Below, one piece after another: positions 44,272 through 59,200 of a stretch of DNA of 64,000 nucleotides. This DNA comes from Amyelois transitella (Eukaryota; Arthropoda; Insecta; Lepidoptera; Pyralidae), in contig NC_083507.1 in the NCBI RefSeq assembly GCF_032362555.1, positions 7,877,001 to 7,941,000 on the forward strand, in the 5' to 3' direction. Each line of letters opens with the position of its first letter. Positions within the stretch are counted from its first letter, which is position 1. A program made the translations under genes and the position numbers. The notes beneath the pieces are model-generated. The model worked only from the letters and a program-made list of their open reading frames with translations, made no database searches and was not told where the DNA came from.

Positions 44272-47200
44272 TCAGAAGCGGCGCAGCGCGGCCGCGGCGC
44301 CCGCCTTGCGCGTGGGCTGCACCGACAGCGGCGCCACCAGCACGCCGCCCGCCGCGCCGCCGCCGCCGTGGGCGCCCATCTCCTGGGGGGTCACACAAAC
44401 ATCTATATACATATAATTAAATTGTGATGTGGTGTTTGAAGGCACTAGAAAAATAATACTACTATTTTTGTCTGTGCATCAGATCATACGGATTCAAATT
44501 CTATAATTGGAAGATTACTAAAATAGAAGTATAAGATGTAGATACCAAATTAAAGTGTCAAACTAGACTATTTTCGAGTTTGCATAGGTACCTACATGAA
44601 ATGTAGCCCATGAGAAGTGCTATTATTACAATATACAATACTAAAACCGCTGTCTCAAAAGTGAAACTACTAAGAATAAACGGCGTGAAAAAGATTATAA
44701 GCTTGTTTGACGAAAACAAAAAAAATTGATACTTACATTAATATTATTACAACTGGCCAGCCTCATCTGCGCGAGTTGCGACGCGGGCGTGTTCAGGTTG
44801 GAGTTCGACCCGAAGGGCGATATCATAGACGACATCGCGCGTTTCAGCTTCGACGGCGTCTTGTTGAACGATAACGCGCGCCCCACCTGCGACATACGGT
44901 ACAGACAAGTCAATAGGGATATTCTGATCGCTGGGGTAATACCAATACCGTGCAACCAAATGTAGCGTGAATCACTTCAGTTCAAACTGACATTTTTACG
45001 TACCTTATCAAAATTATCTTGAAATTCTAGTAATTATATGCACATTTATCATGACTTTATCCCTTATGGAGTACACATAGCCAACTGTCTCGATAGTACT
45101 GGTAGGACACGTTCAGCGGAATGGCTTAATGATGGAATTGAGATCTGAATCTAGTTAATTAGTTAGTTTAGACAAATTGACAAAAGGCCAAACGTTATAG
45201 AACGATAAAGAAAAAAGATGTTAACAATGACAAAATAGCATATGTAATTTCGATAAGATACATATTGATTTACAATTAACTTTTAATTCAAAACTTAAGG
45301 GTGATACAATTTAAAATTTTGGTCATTTGTTAAAAACGTCACAAATAAAAACGGACTGAACACGTTTTTAATGATGATTAAAAAAAAACCCAGTGCAATT
45401 AAAACTTAAAAATAATTTTGAAACCCATCTGGTACATTTTATACAATACCACCCTAGCTGGGTTCAAATTAAACTCAATTGCACTAGACTTTAATGGGTT
45501 AGTGGGTATGAAGTGATGTAGTTCAACACACGTAGGTATGGCACGCTCACGAAAACTGTTAACGACAAATGTAAAAAGCGAAGCGTTATTCTCATTCACT
45601 CCTCCGACATCGACTCACGAGAAGCTCAAGTACAGTCACAGTGTACTCGTAACCGACATCCATCCCAGACAATACGCTACAGAGACGCCTTCTTTAGGTT
45701 GTACCGGGTGACTTTTAAACAAGTGGCCTAGTTTTCACGATAGGTTCAGTGCATGATGGAGGCGCAAAAACTTCCAACGGAAAAAGTGAAATAAGAAGTA
45801 ACATTTGGATGGAACGATCCTACAATTTTTTTTTTGATCCGTTTCATGAACAAAACTCGCTCAGAAAATTTTGATACTGTTTAATTTAATTATAGTACTC
45901 AAAAGTCACCTGGTACTTAATTACGATTAATAAGCAATATGAGTCGAATAAGGGCCGAAAGTACATTACATGTATTGCAAGCCGATTCCTGTGTTCGTGA
46001 AAGTGAAAAAATGATACATAAAAATAACAAGGAGCAAACATGGACCCATTTTGAAAAGGAATACCGGACGTTAATTGACAACGCATATATCGGTACACCT
46101 ACACGCATACTGCTATTCTGTGAATAGTGCTGCATTATTTAAATTTAAAAAAGAGCAGTGAACTAATCAACGAATGTTGAAACGCAATATATCTTATAGT
46201 ATCTCTTTTTTATTTACGGTTAACTGGAGTAGTAAAAAAAGAGAGATAAGACATATGGCCTTTGAGCGTTCGTTAACAAGAGGGTAGGTTATTAGAATTG
46301 TAGGAATATGCGTGTAGTGAAGACGACCCATGTCAAGACAACGCGCTTACTCTGGCGCATTTTATTGTGCTCAATACTTTACTATATTTTTGAAATGCGC
46401 GCTAGTATCTATATCGGTAAGCGTGAGTCACAGACAGTGGTCGCCCCCCGCAGACGACACAGGAAGCGGCGCTAGTGTCGGAGCGTGTCAGAGACCTGTG
46501 CGAGCGTCAGTAAGTGAGCGCGCAATACCCATGTGTCTAGCAGGCCCGCCGCCGGCTCCGCGCGCAGCCACCCGCCGAGCCCCGCCAGCGCCTCCAGCTA
46601 CAACATACCGCTACTCACTACCACGCGACAGCTGCTCTGTAGAGCGCGCGTATTGTCTATTCCAATCACTGACTTTGTACACTGGACTTCATATTGGCGA
46701 TCTAAAGATGACAGTCATTGATTTTTGCTATTTTTGCTCTGATGAGGATGATATTGGAGTCAAAATTTGTATTACACATGATCACATCAAATGGGGTCAA
46801 AAGCTATATTTTTGTACTGAATATTTGGTCCAGTGTACTTGTATTATGTGCGTCAGTGATTCTACTTCTAGCAACTTACGTGTGCATCTGTGTACTTGTG
46901 TCAACAAAAAGAAGACTTGATGATTACTGCTCGCGCTCCGAAAGCGGTACATATTTTTTTTTCTCTTTCTATAAGGTGTTTCAGGAAATCGTCTAATAAG
47001 CAATGCCGGTTAAGTGTTGTCTATGAAACACCCGGTAATAAAATAATTAATAACTTTAAATTCTGAACTCGAAAGAAAATGTTTCTATTGAAACTTCGTT
47101 TTCAAATGAAATACGCGCGCTCTTGTAGAGATAATAAAGTATAAGACTACTATCTCATTTGCTGATATTTTAAGACTACCTTAATTTATATTGAGACCAG

Positions 47201-50200
47201 GCACATTTTGATATTATTTTACGTTTACATGAATTATTGTCAATAAATCTCCATCAGTTAACCTTAACAATATTTGAACTCTAAAACCAATATTTTCATA
47301 GAACCTGCGAACTCCGTCAAAATTATAAATCAACAAACAATGGGGTGAGTGCAGTGTGTGACCATTTATGAAGAGCGATGCGATACATCTACCATAAATT
47401 TAGGCTTGCCGAAGTCGCTAGTCACCTAAAATTATGTTACTCAGACGCAAAACGCCTCACAGTCGTTAAATATATGTTTTCTTTCTTGGCTCATGCGAAA
47501 GAGACATGATGAACGGCTTTTTCCGACTTAGAGGTCTTACGAGCATTGACTATATGAGGTTGACCGCAGAATATGAGCGAGAGCGACGATAAATGCCTTA
47601 TGACGTCGTAAAAAACCTCTAAGAGTTATTTTGCGACAAAGATATTTAGCGACTGGGCCAACTGTATACAATATATTTATGTTGCCAAATGCAGATTGTT
47701 TCATTTATATAAAAATACAATGGTAGACATACAAAATACTCATGCCTTAGTTACACTAATAGAGGTGTAGGTTTTCACAGATACTGCATAGCTCATTATT
47801 CACCTATTGAAAGATATATTGTTATTCTTTTGTTATTTCTAAATGCAAGCTAAGCTACATATACTTTACAGATATCATGCTGAAATACAACTATTCGAGT
47901 TTTGAAATTGGTCCTGTACATCAATAGCAACAAAAATAATGTAGAATAATAAATATTACTTAGGAAAGTATGTGCAAACTCTTTGTACAGAACATACCTT
48001 GATTCTAGTGCGCGCGGCGAACTTGGACACTTTGGATAGCGTGCTGAGTGCCAGGTCGCTGGTGTCAATGTCCAGTTGATGCGAGTCTAAGCTCGTCAAG
48101 AACTTATCCTGTAGACATACAAGTTTTTTATGACCTGCTCTATGATATTAGACTATACAGTGAGTAAAAAGTAAGGTCTGACTGAAAACATGTAATCTCA
48201 TCAATCAACGTAACCACTAAAGTAATCGAAAAAACCACTGAGCACTAAGATGGTAATATTATTTTATTTGGCCTGTTTGTTGCTAATTTAATTTACTACA
48301 TCTTTCGGGTTAGGATATTACTACTACAAAACCAACAGTCTTGAAAAGACTTCAAGAACTTGCAAGGCCACGTTCAGCTGTTTGGCTTGTAGTATCATGT
48401 CAAAAATAACCTTATAACCAAAACATAAGGTTCAATAATTTTAGTTTAAGAAAGTCGGTGAACTCACGGCGTCGGCCTTGCAGACGGTGTTGGCCATCTG
48501 GCGACACAGCTGCCGCAGGAAGGTCTGCTTGTCCACGGCGTCGTCGGTGATCATGAACGAGTACAGCTGCTCCTTCAGCTCCTGGTTGTTGCGGCACATC
48601 AACGCGAACACGTTGTGGCAGTCTGTACAACAAGGTAGATTTGATTAGAAAAAATTCAGAAAACATTTTCAGTCTTGGGTCAGCTTGAAGAAGCTTATTT
48701 AGATAAAGTAACCCAAATCTTTAAAAAAAAATGGCTCATAGCTGATGCGCTTACAAAATGATGAGCCTACATGATAATCAATGAAAGTTTACGAATTTGT
48801 TTCATTGCTTTACGATGGTCCTGCATAGACAGTTTGCCGCCGATGTGAATGCAGGTATACGTCTAAACGAGCGTACATACCTTTGTCTCAATGTGTACAC
48901 AGTTTTTGTTTTGCTGTCTTTGAACATTGAGTGAATCCCTCCAGATTAGTCTATTATAAGTAATATTGACAGTACAAGTGATAAAAATGGCCCATTAAAA
49001 ACCCTCATAACGCTCTTTTTTGCTTTGCTGTAGTCGGGTTAAAATATCCGCAATATGTATGATGTAGTTACCTTCAGCTTCCCGGATGTCGACGACCCGC
49101 TTGACAGTGCTGAGCGGCATGAGCTGTATGTGTCGATACGGCTTGCTGGACCGCATCGTGCTCGTCCCGTTCGTAGGACTCTTACTGTTAAATGCCTGGA
49201 AAATAAGGATATGTTAATAATTCCAGATGTTTCATATATTACTATTTATTGCTAGATTACTTTCCCATCTTAGCGTATTCCCGATTGCCTTTTGAATGTT
49301 CGGTTGCGTAGTTGACTTTCTTGCCTATCTTGGGGATTTTCGATGCATAAGTGTGTGGCTGCTGATCTGATAATTGCTTCGCAGAGTAAGAATTTAGTGG
49401 GGTTTTTTTTATTAAATTGGTTTAAAGCAGAGAAATAAATTGGATTGTGTGATTCGTCCCGTATATATTTATGCCTTTAATTTTCAGTGTGTCTTACCTT
49501 AGATCTCTTCTTGCATACTTCCATGGTATCAGTGAAGAGGAAGAACACGAGATGGTCCCCCCTACCGGAGAGTTCTTTAGACAGCTCCACCACTTCACAG
49601 CGTGCCACGAATGAACGGTGCGAAGACACCAGGTCAGCCTGTTATGACATTATTAAGTCAGTCAGTCTAAACTATAACAGTTTAGACACTCAAGAATCAG
49701 AATTTGAATGAGGATAAAGGTCAACACACCTCATGGCCATGCCCTACACGTAGACGGAAACACGTGAAAAATTTGCATCTCTCGTCTTTGCATGTTCACA
49801 GTTTCACGTTCAGTAGTTGTTTTTTTTTACAGAGTAAGTATAGGCACAAAAAGAAAATCTAAAGTTAGTAGTTATTTCTCACTTAACGTGACTAAAATCG
49901 ATACTTTAATTGCGAACGTATATAAAGTCAGGCTAAGTATGAAAACTTTCTGCAATGAATAGCATGTCATATGCTATTCATTGCAGAAAGTTTTCATTCA
50001 AACCATTTTAACAATGATTGTTGCGTTTATTTTATGATGATGAAGTTTGCAGGGTATATGGCAAGTGTAAAGATGTATTCTCTGCTTACACCTCCGGGAA
50101 ATAGGCGTGATGCATGCATGTGATCTCCCAAGCTACCTCATTTATCTTTATTTGCGCAGTATTCTTACCGGACAATGCTCGATGTCGTGGTAGATGTCGA

Positions 50201-53200
50201 ACATCTGCAGCTGCCCCTCCGTCTTCCGCTTGTCCTCGTTGATGTGCGACATCACCTCGCGCAGCCCCGCCAGCGCGGACACCAGCGCCGAGTGGTCCGG
50301 GTTGTTTTTGTGGGTGTGCTTTAGTATATCTGAAAAAATAATACGGAATATTAAAGACATCAATCACTCTACCTTTCAATAACATAAGAGTAAGTATCCT
50401 GGTTAACACATATTTATTTCGCCGAATACGATAACTAGATTTGAACATTTGACAGCTTAAGGCACATTTAGGCATCAAGAGAATCGGTCAATAACTTACA
50501 ATCTTTCACATACATATGAAACTAAAACACTCACATACACAAGTTTCAAATTTATCAAAGACACTAAACAAATTAAAATGGTTGTTTTATTTCCGATATT
50601 GACTTTGCACATGAGGTTTACAAATTTAATTAGTACTCACCGTCGAGTAATAAACTTATGCTAGGTAATCGCTGCACTGGTCTTATTAAGAGTTCCTGTA
50701 AACTTTGTCTGCCACACTCTGGTCTAGTTTGACAGATTTTCAGGAATGCATGAAATCTACAACAAAAATAACACAATAAATATAGAAAATTTCTTGAATT
50801 TTAGCGACAATTAATGCAGACAACATTCTTAAGAAGAAGTCCAATGCCAGTCAAATCTAGTGGGTACAAAATGCTTGTATTCAATTTTGTTTTTATAGTT
50901 TTCCACATTGCTAACTACAGTGTGAAAGACCATTTTAGAAATTCTTAAGTAGACTTCTTAAATATTTGATATCATTACCATGCTACCAGACTCATGGAGA
51001 GTTGCAACCGACCTTGGGTTCTCACGATCGCACTGCTGCAGCATATCCTTGGTGTTCTCGAAGAAGTTGATGAAGGGCGGGTACGCCTTCAGCATGTCGG
51101 GCGTGTACTTCAGCACGATGCGCCCGATGCTCGCCTCCTCGCTCCAGTGCGACTGCGTGTGCCGCAGGTCTTCCAGCATGCGCCTGAACACAACAATCAA
51201 TTGATAAAAAAGTCCTTTATCATTGATAGATTGATTTTTATTACACAGCAATCACAGGCAAACTCCTTAGGGTCTTCCAGGGTAGGTAGGAAGGTTATCA
51301 ACTTAATTATATAATATCATATATAGACTCTGCTTCCACATTGGAGTGAGAACGCCACCGAGACTAATGCGAGGAGGAGGATTTTCGAAATAGACAACGT
51401 ACAGTTGAAACTACTGGGCGATGATAAAAAAAATGGAAGGAACGTACAAATACTAGTTTTTAGCTGCTAGTTCTAAGAAGTAAGACGTGGTGCATTTGCT
51501 AATTAGTAAGGGTAACCATAGTCTTAGACATTTATAAAACCTGGAAATATACAAGTTTTCCGTCAAATATTCACTACATTTGAAGCTTAAGACACTTACT
51601 GGTGTAATTCGTAAATAGGCGGTAAATTTCCAAATATATTCCTCAGTTCAGTGTTATTGAGCAACGGCTGGTTCTTTCCATTACTGGTATCCTCCTCGGT
51701 CATTTCCTCGAGTGGTTGTTTGAATAACTAAAAACAAAATATAATAAATTGATTTAGCACCTACTAAAATCCAAGATATTTAGCTAAATATAAATACGTA
51801 GACGAATGTTAAAGAGCTTTTTTTATAATTAAAGTATTAAAACCTGCAGATCTATTGTAATAAAGTTCTTTAGTAAGTAGTATATTGGTACAAAGTTTTT
51901 TTAGCTTTTAATTTACATTAATAGGAAACTTACCGTGTCTATCGTATGTAATATGCCGACGTAATTCGATTCCGTTTGCAACAACTCCATAAAGACTTGC
52001 TGCCGGGGGGACATCAGTTTCCGCACCACATTGTCGGGCACCTCTGACTCTGCCAATTTAACATAATATTTGAAAAAGTATTCTATCATATCCTATTATC
52101 ATATTATAGATAGAAGAATCCTTAATAATAATTTTATGATCATATGCAATGTATATTAGTCTTCGTAAAGTCACGTTATCATCTGCAAAAGATTTTTCGG
52201 CTTATTTTTTTGACTTAGCAAGAAAACAGTCTGTCGAACAGACTTTCATAATAGTGTATAAATAAATATATAGTGACCTTCGAGCCTCTGCTTCCCATCT
52301 GGCGAGGGCGTGCAATCGAGCAGGTTCCCGGACAAGCTGAGCAGCACGGCGTCGCTGACGGACGAGCGCCTCTTGTGCAAGGCCGCGTCCCCTCCCCGCA
52401 GCTTCCGCTTCCGCAGCCGCTGCAGCTGCGCGGGAGTGCTGCCCGCCGCGCCGGCGCCGCTGCCCGCCGCCTCCTCCTCGCACGCCGCCCCCGCCGCGCC
52501 CGCCACGCCCGCGCCCCCCACCGACGACCGCCGCGACACTTCGTCCAGGTACTGCCGGCCAACAAACATATGATTTCTCGACTGAACAGTGGAATAGTTC
52601 ATGAACGTTGACAAGGCAAGTCTTGTCATCTCTCTCACTCTTTTCTCCAGATAGACCAGCCAGGACTAATGTACAGGTTTCATTTGCCCTGGCTAGTAGC
52701 GTAAAACTGAAGTTTCGCAAAATAAATTTGTTATAACCTTGATGTCAGTTTTGAAAAATTATCATAATTTGTCACCACTTGCATCTTTAATAGTACATAA
52801 AGTAGATGATTTACCAAAATTACTAGGTTTTACACAGAACTTCTGCCGTCAGATCTTCATAACCCAATAGGTTTTATTAAGCTTATGTTATTTTTCCTAA
52901 GTATAATTGGAATTTGATATGATTTGACATTTGGAATGAATTTATTTTACTCTGTTGGAAACCATATAGCATTATGGTGATTTTATTTATCGTGTTTAAG
53001 AGTTAATCAAATGAATAACTTACATCTTTGAAGAGGTAATCCCGCTCGTCCTGCGCCTCTTCGTTTTGCACCGACGCCCAGAACCACTCCGCCTTCACCA
53101 CGTGAACTCGCACCGAACATTCTGGCGCCACCGCTGTGTTGTGTTCGTCGACCACCTGTATAAACAAATACGTCAAAACGCGAAACGGAACCATCCATTA

Positions 53201-56200
53201 CCGTTACCGGATCACTATTCGCCCTACTATCCTATCAATTCTGATAAATCACATACATGTATACATATCTCATCCCAATGTGCACGCCCTATCAAGCGCC
53301 TACGAATAGATATCGTATATTCATTCACGAGGCATGCATATAGACTAGAAGAAATTATCGATTTCGCCCGGAGTGGGCCGCAGTCATCTACATGAGCTCG
53401 CCGCCTACGACTGTCACAGCGCGGCATGCTCTCTCTAATATTTAGTAGTGAATTAAATGGTGTTAGTACCGGCAGCGGGGTTCCGTGGCATTGGTCGGCG
53501 GCGGGCGCGCGCGCGGGGGGCGGGGCGCGCAGGGTGGGCCACACACTCTGCGGCGTTTTGAAAAGCGCGGAGTCATCCACCTCGTCCGCCTCGCGGGCTC
53601 GCGGCGTAGCCGTCTCCGTACTGTCCACCGTGTCCACTTGCACGGGAGATATGTCCAAGTTCATCTCGTTTACCTCCCTCTTGGGAGTGGACACGTTGAT
53701 AGCATCGGCAGGCAGATGGCACGCGTCCACCTGCACCGTGTTCCTTTCCGATCTTTTCTCATATTTCTTTTTACGTTCGCTGCGGAACGACGCCGTGAAT
53801 GACTTGACGCTCCTGCGCAGTTTCGACGCAGACTTCACCGTTTTGGTGGCAAAAGAGATATCGAAAAAACCTGATTGCTTGCTCGTGTTTATTGAGCAGA
53901 TGGAGGCATTGTCGTCCTCTCTTATGGGCGAAGATGTGGCTGCCACAAATTCTCCGGCGGGGTCCGTCGGCTTCACGCTGTCCGGACTCACCGGCTCCAC
54001 TGTTATGTCTCCCGTTGTTTTGGAAACAGACTCTTTTTTTGTTCGCTTAAATATAGCTGGTCTATTCTTAAACTTGAATGAATCCTTAATTTTAAGCCTC
54101 TTAATCGATTTCCAATGGCTGTCCTCACATTTGTCAGGAGAACTGTTGCTGTTGACAGCGCTAACCTCAAAATTGGAGTCTGTAGAGTTACGACTTCTCT
54201 TTTTGCCGGAGGATATCGTCGTGGTTGACTGTTGCAATTCTTTACCAACTGTTGAAGTCGGCAACAAAAATCCTGTTTCATCTTTGGAATCGAGATCGCA
54301 CAAGCTTTTTGTAAATGACGAATGTAAAGATCCAGCCTCCGCGAGGCAATCGACTAAGTTAAATACATTCATAGACTTATTTCTAAAAACTTCTCGTTTG
54401 TCTCGCATGTTTATTCCAACAGCGCCGCGCTGGACCGGAGACGAATTGTTCTCTTTACCGCACGTTTTGTACTTGCGATATTCTATCACATCTATGTTAG
54501 GCGCGCTCTTATTTACTTCGTTGTTCGTATACATATCATCGATGTACGATTTTCCTATACAACTAATAATACTGGCGTTATCAATTTCATCTTTGGACAT
54601 TGCGTGTTTCTCTCTAATGTTATCCCTTGCAAGTTGGACACGGTGTTCTCTATCCAGAGACAGTTTGCCGTCCCCTTGCTTGGTGGGGCTCGAGCGGCGG
54701 CCCGACAGCCTCGCCGACAGTCTACGGTACAGTGAGCTCTTAGGAGTAGACTGGGAGCGGTTGGGAGTAGCGCGGGATAGCTTGGCGGAGGAGTTGGGCG
54801 TGGGGTGGGGGGAAAGGATAAGCGAACGACCGAAAGTCTCCCCATTGGCCATTACCTGAAACATGTGTGAAACACACCACGCAATGATGTAATGAAGCCG
54901 TTCCAATATAAACATGCACGACGGTATTATTTGTATCGTGATATAGGCAGTTAGACACAGATAAGCAGTAATTATTTATAGTTACATATATATGTTTATG
55001 TATACTTGTCTTATTTACTGAGAAAAATTTCCAAGTTCAGGGTTATTACATTGATAAATTGTGAACAAAAGGTGCCGCGGGTGGTACAGAAGTCTACAAA
55101 CTAAAATGTTCTTAATTAGTGCACTGGTGCGAGGTGCGAGTGAACGTCAACAATAAGCAAACATGAACATGGCTGAAACTGAGCGATGACGTGTGACGTA
55201 AGTAACAAATAATGTTCTCGATCAGGACATATATGTGCCATTTAACTAATAGTAAAGATTTTAATCAAACACGACTTCTTTATCAATATCAAAAATTTTA
55301 GACGCGACATCAATATTCCAGTTTCACCTAGCATACTGATGTTGCTTTGGTATATAATAAACTTTTGAAAATGGCTTAGGCATATGGCAGTTTGATTATA
55401 AATCGACGTAGGTCAGATGAGGGCTGAGTGAATTCAATCAGAGAACAACATCTACAGGCGGTGAAACAAAACAAAACAAACAATGGGTCGACTTTGCGTC
55501 GTGCGGAGCGGGTGAAGGTGGGGGGCGGTCTCGTCACACGATCAACAAAACATACTCGCTACGTGACGCGGCTCGTGGAATGCGTGCAACCCATATAATA
55601 CGAATAATGATACTAAGAAACTTTCAAAATAAGAAAAAAAAATCTGTAACACGAGCTACTGACATTGAGACACTCAAACGATCGATCTACAATCAACGTT
55701 GCTACGCGAATCGTTAAACAAACAGTGTCTGACATTAGAATATCGCTCACAACGCCGTCGTAGGATGAAATAAGATGTAGAACGTAAAAGAAATATAATA
55801 ACCAAAATAATATACCACTAGCTCTTTTCAAATCTACAATGTAAATAATAAGCCAGAGTGATTTGTGTTCCCAAGAGTTCTATGTGCATGCTTATTTCAT
55901 AATGCTAAATTTAGAAACAATTAAGGCATAATAAATAAACAACTATGTAAACTATTCGAGAGTAAATAACTCCACGGACTAATTTCGAAGTGTTTTAATC
56001 ACAAAGTATACATAATGAATTCATACAAAACATGAGCACAGTGAACTTTGAAAATGATATTTATAGTTAGTGATTGAGTTGTGAATATATTAACCAACCA
56101 AAGAATACCTTTGCTCACGCTTTATACAATTACATTTAAAATGTATTTATAATATAAGAAAAAGGTTTGCATGGTTATTTGGATCTCATTTTCTTGAATA

Positions 56201-59200
56201 TGACTTCTTCAATAAACCAAAGAAAGCCCAGCTCATTGCTAGTTCGCGGGCTAAATTAACAACGCTCGCGTTTACAGGTTCTCTAAACACTTCGTTCCTT
56301 AGACTCTATTGTAATGTAAATAAAGGTGTATTTTATACTCACGACGTGCGTGCAGTCGGGGTCGTCGATAGCGCATGTGGCGCCGCCATTGCTGGCCAGC
56401 ACCTCCGCCATGTGTTGCGTCTCGTCCTCGGGAAAGCCCATGAAGCACACGCGGGCGCCCGCAAACACTTTCAGTTTGTGCTCTTTCTGAAATTCATTTC
56501 AATTGGTTATTTTATTTCCTGGATAAGTAGTAGGTATGCAAAAGGGAAATATCAGAAACAAAAATGAATTCTTCTTCTATAGTAAAGGCGCTAATTTACT
56601 ATACTCCTTAGATAATAGAATAGTATATGTATTCAAATAGCGTTGCTCCGGAGCCCTCTCTTAAGCTCCTATTGGTAGCTAGACGGCAGACCGAAGCTAG
56701 GTCTGACACATGTGACGGCATCGCGAGTGGTAGCCGCTAGCTATACTCACTATGACGGCCTCGTCCGTGGCCAGGCAGGCGGGGTCGTCGCGGCGCTCCC
56801 AGCAAGCGTCCACCCACGAGCGCGCCAGCACCGGCAGACCGAAGCCCGACGCGTACCGGTACTTGTCGCCGGTGGCCGCGGCCGCGATCAGGTGCGTCAC
56901 CTTGCTCGACATGTCCTTGCGGATCGAACCGCCCATGTAGTGGATCAGAGTTATGAGGTTCGTCTGTAGAGATAATAACAAATATTTATAATAATCACGG
57001 ATTTCAATTTTTATTTTTTTAAATCAAGCGGTACAGGTTAAATGTCAAGATTCGACAAAATAAAATCTTAATGTCATTGGATTATTTATGCTCAGAAAAT
57101 TCACAGACTCCAGTTCTTATCCCGGTCGCGTCTTATTAAATTTACTCCGGATATAAACTGTAGCAAGTATTGTAGTTATCTGCACAGCTGCAAAATGAAT
57201 CGGATTTCCTTTGGCAATGATTCACTCGATTTTATTGTGATTTATATATCATTAATCGTAGCAGATATCCGCAATTGGGTTACGATAACAGAAAGTGAAT
57301 GGTATAAACTAACAAGCTCATCCTTTTTTCTGAATCCGGAGAAGCATATGACGGCGCCGCGCATGGAAAGCGTGTAGAGCGGCCGCGCGTTCGCCGGCGG
57401 CGGCTCGTCCCGCTCCGCTAGCTGCAGCACCGCCGTTGGACCCAGCACCCTGAAAATAATGATATCATTAATTTACCTCACACACTAACTTTTAACTAAA
57501 AAGAAAGCATTTTCTGGACAAATAAAAATAAGAGGGCGCTGATTAGAAAAGCTTTATGTACCTATAGCATACACACATAAATATTATCACGTCTATATAC
57601 ATTGCAGGGTAGACAGAGCCGACAGTCTTAAAAAGACTGACAGGCCTCGTTCAGCTGTTTGGCTTAAATGGTCAATACAAAGATATAAGGAATATCGCTA
57701 AATTAACAGTCGAGTGAACAATGACGTATAGAGTAGGTTACGGCGTAACAGTTTGTAGCCGGCCGCATTTAACAACATCAATAAAAAATATGTCACGTAC
57801 AGGTTCAAGTTTATTAGGAAATCGAATGATTCCACAACTTCAAATTAATTTTAAACATCTCAATTCCGTATTTTTTATATTCGTGTTACCATGGTTCTTT
57901 CATAGAAATGTGTGATATAAATGTACCGGAACGATGAATCAGTACTGCCTAGTAAACAAACATAATAAGGTACCACCTACGATTCCCAAACCCCCGTGGC
58001 TGGCACCATGGCAGCACTCAGACGACTGATTAAGATTAATGTGATCTTAAATAACAGCCCATAAAAATTCTTATTAAAGCGCTAAAACTATCACAAATCG
58101 CCATCTGTTTATAGACACATTAGCGAATCCAGTGCGCGCGTTAGTAAGTGAATGATAAATATAACCTTACTGAACTTAAACCTTAACCCGGAAAATTAAT
58201 TAAAGAAGTACTGCGTAATAGAACAATCCCTTAAATAAAACTTTATTATGATTAAAATTTGATGGAAATCAAATTATTTTCACTAATAAATCGGCCGAAA
58301 ATTGGTGCGTACGGGCAAAGATAGTGTTATGAGGTTTTGTTTATTCGTTCCTATAGCAATATAACAGTCAGGGCAGATAAATCCGACTGTCGCTTCGGAC
58401 TCTACATAATTTCAACTACATATTATTTATTGGTTACTTTTGTGCAAAGATATTACAGTCTTAATCTATATCCCTAGGCGGGGTAGACAGAGCCAACAGT
58501 CTTTAAAAGGCTGAAAGGCCACGTTCAGCTGTTTGGCTTAGTTATAGAATTGAGATTCAATTAACCTTAGGTATATAATAGTAAATATATAATAGTTTAA
58601 CCCATAGAACCGTTCCGAAATCAGTTTCACAAACCATCATTGAGGAAGCTTGTACCTACAGGCAAAAAATTTGTTCGTGGGCTCGTTTGACAGTTTTACT
58701 TGCGGCTTTCAAAAGTTGGCTTTAAAGCATCAACAGGACAAGTAAGTTAATACTTATGGGTGGGACTATGACTTGTGTGATTTATTATATCTTTGTCATT
58801 TTCTAAAGGTGAGGAACACTTTTATCATAAAGTTCACCTCTATTAGTATACTTAGTACAGAAATTAAAATCAATAGTCTTATGTTCCGTAAGTAGAGAAC
58901 GTGTTACACAAAACCGTCATTGTCGTTTACGTTGTTCATACATAACATAAACACCTGCCACCTGCGGCGCGTGCGGCCGACTGGAACGGTAGGAGTCTTG
59001 TTGTACCCAATCCACGTTGTATAGCTTATGACGCCTATTCACCAATGAAAATATATTACTCAACTTTACCCTGACTTAAGGTTAGTCAGTTAGCTTTGTG
59101 CCAAACCTCAAAATCAGTATAGTACTTTTGAGTTTATTCCTTCCAAACAAAAAAAAACAAATATCCAAGAATACGTAATAACGTATATTCTTTTGTTGAT

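Noticed and set aside
46330-46920. 196-codon plus-strand ORF
   Set aside because: It crosses the GC-rich island and AT-rich intron without change and mixes unrelated composition. Only the short island has exon-like signals.
53426-54859. 477-codon plus-strand ORF
   Set aside because: It is the exact antisense of the large ECT2-locus exon. The minus-strand reading has the acceptor, the phase match and the sensible composition (KEN box, S/T-P sites); the plus reading is serine/leucine-rich without any domain.
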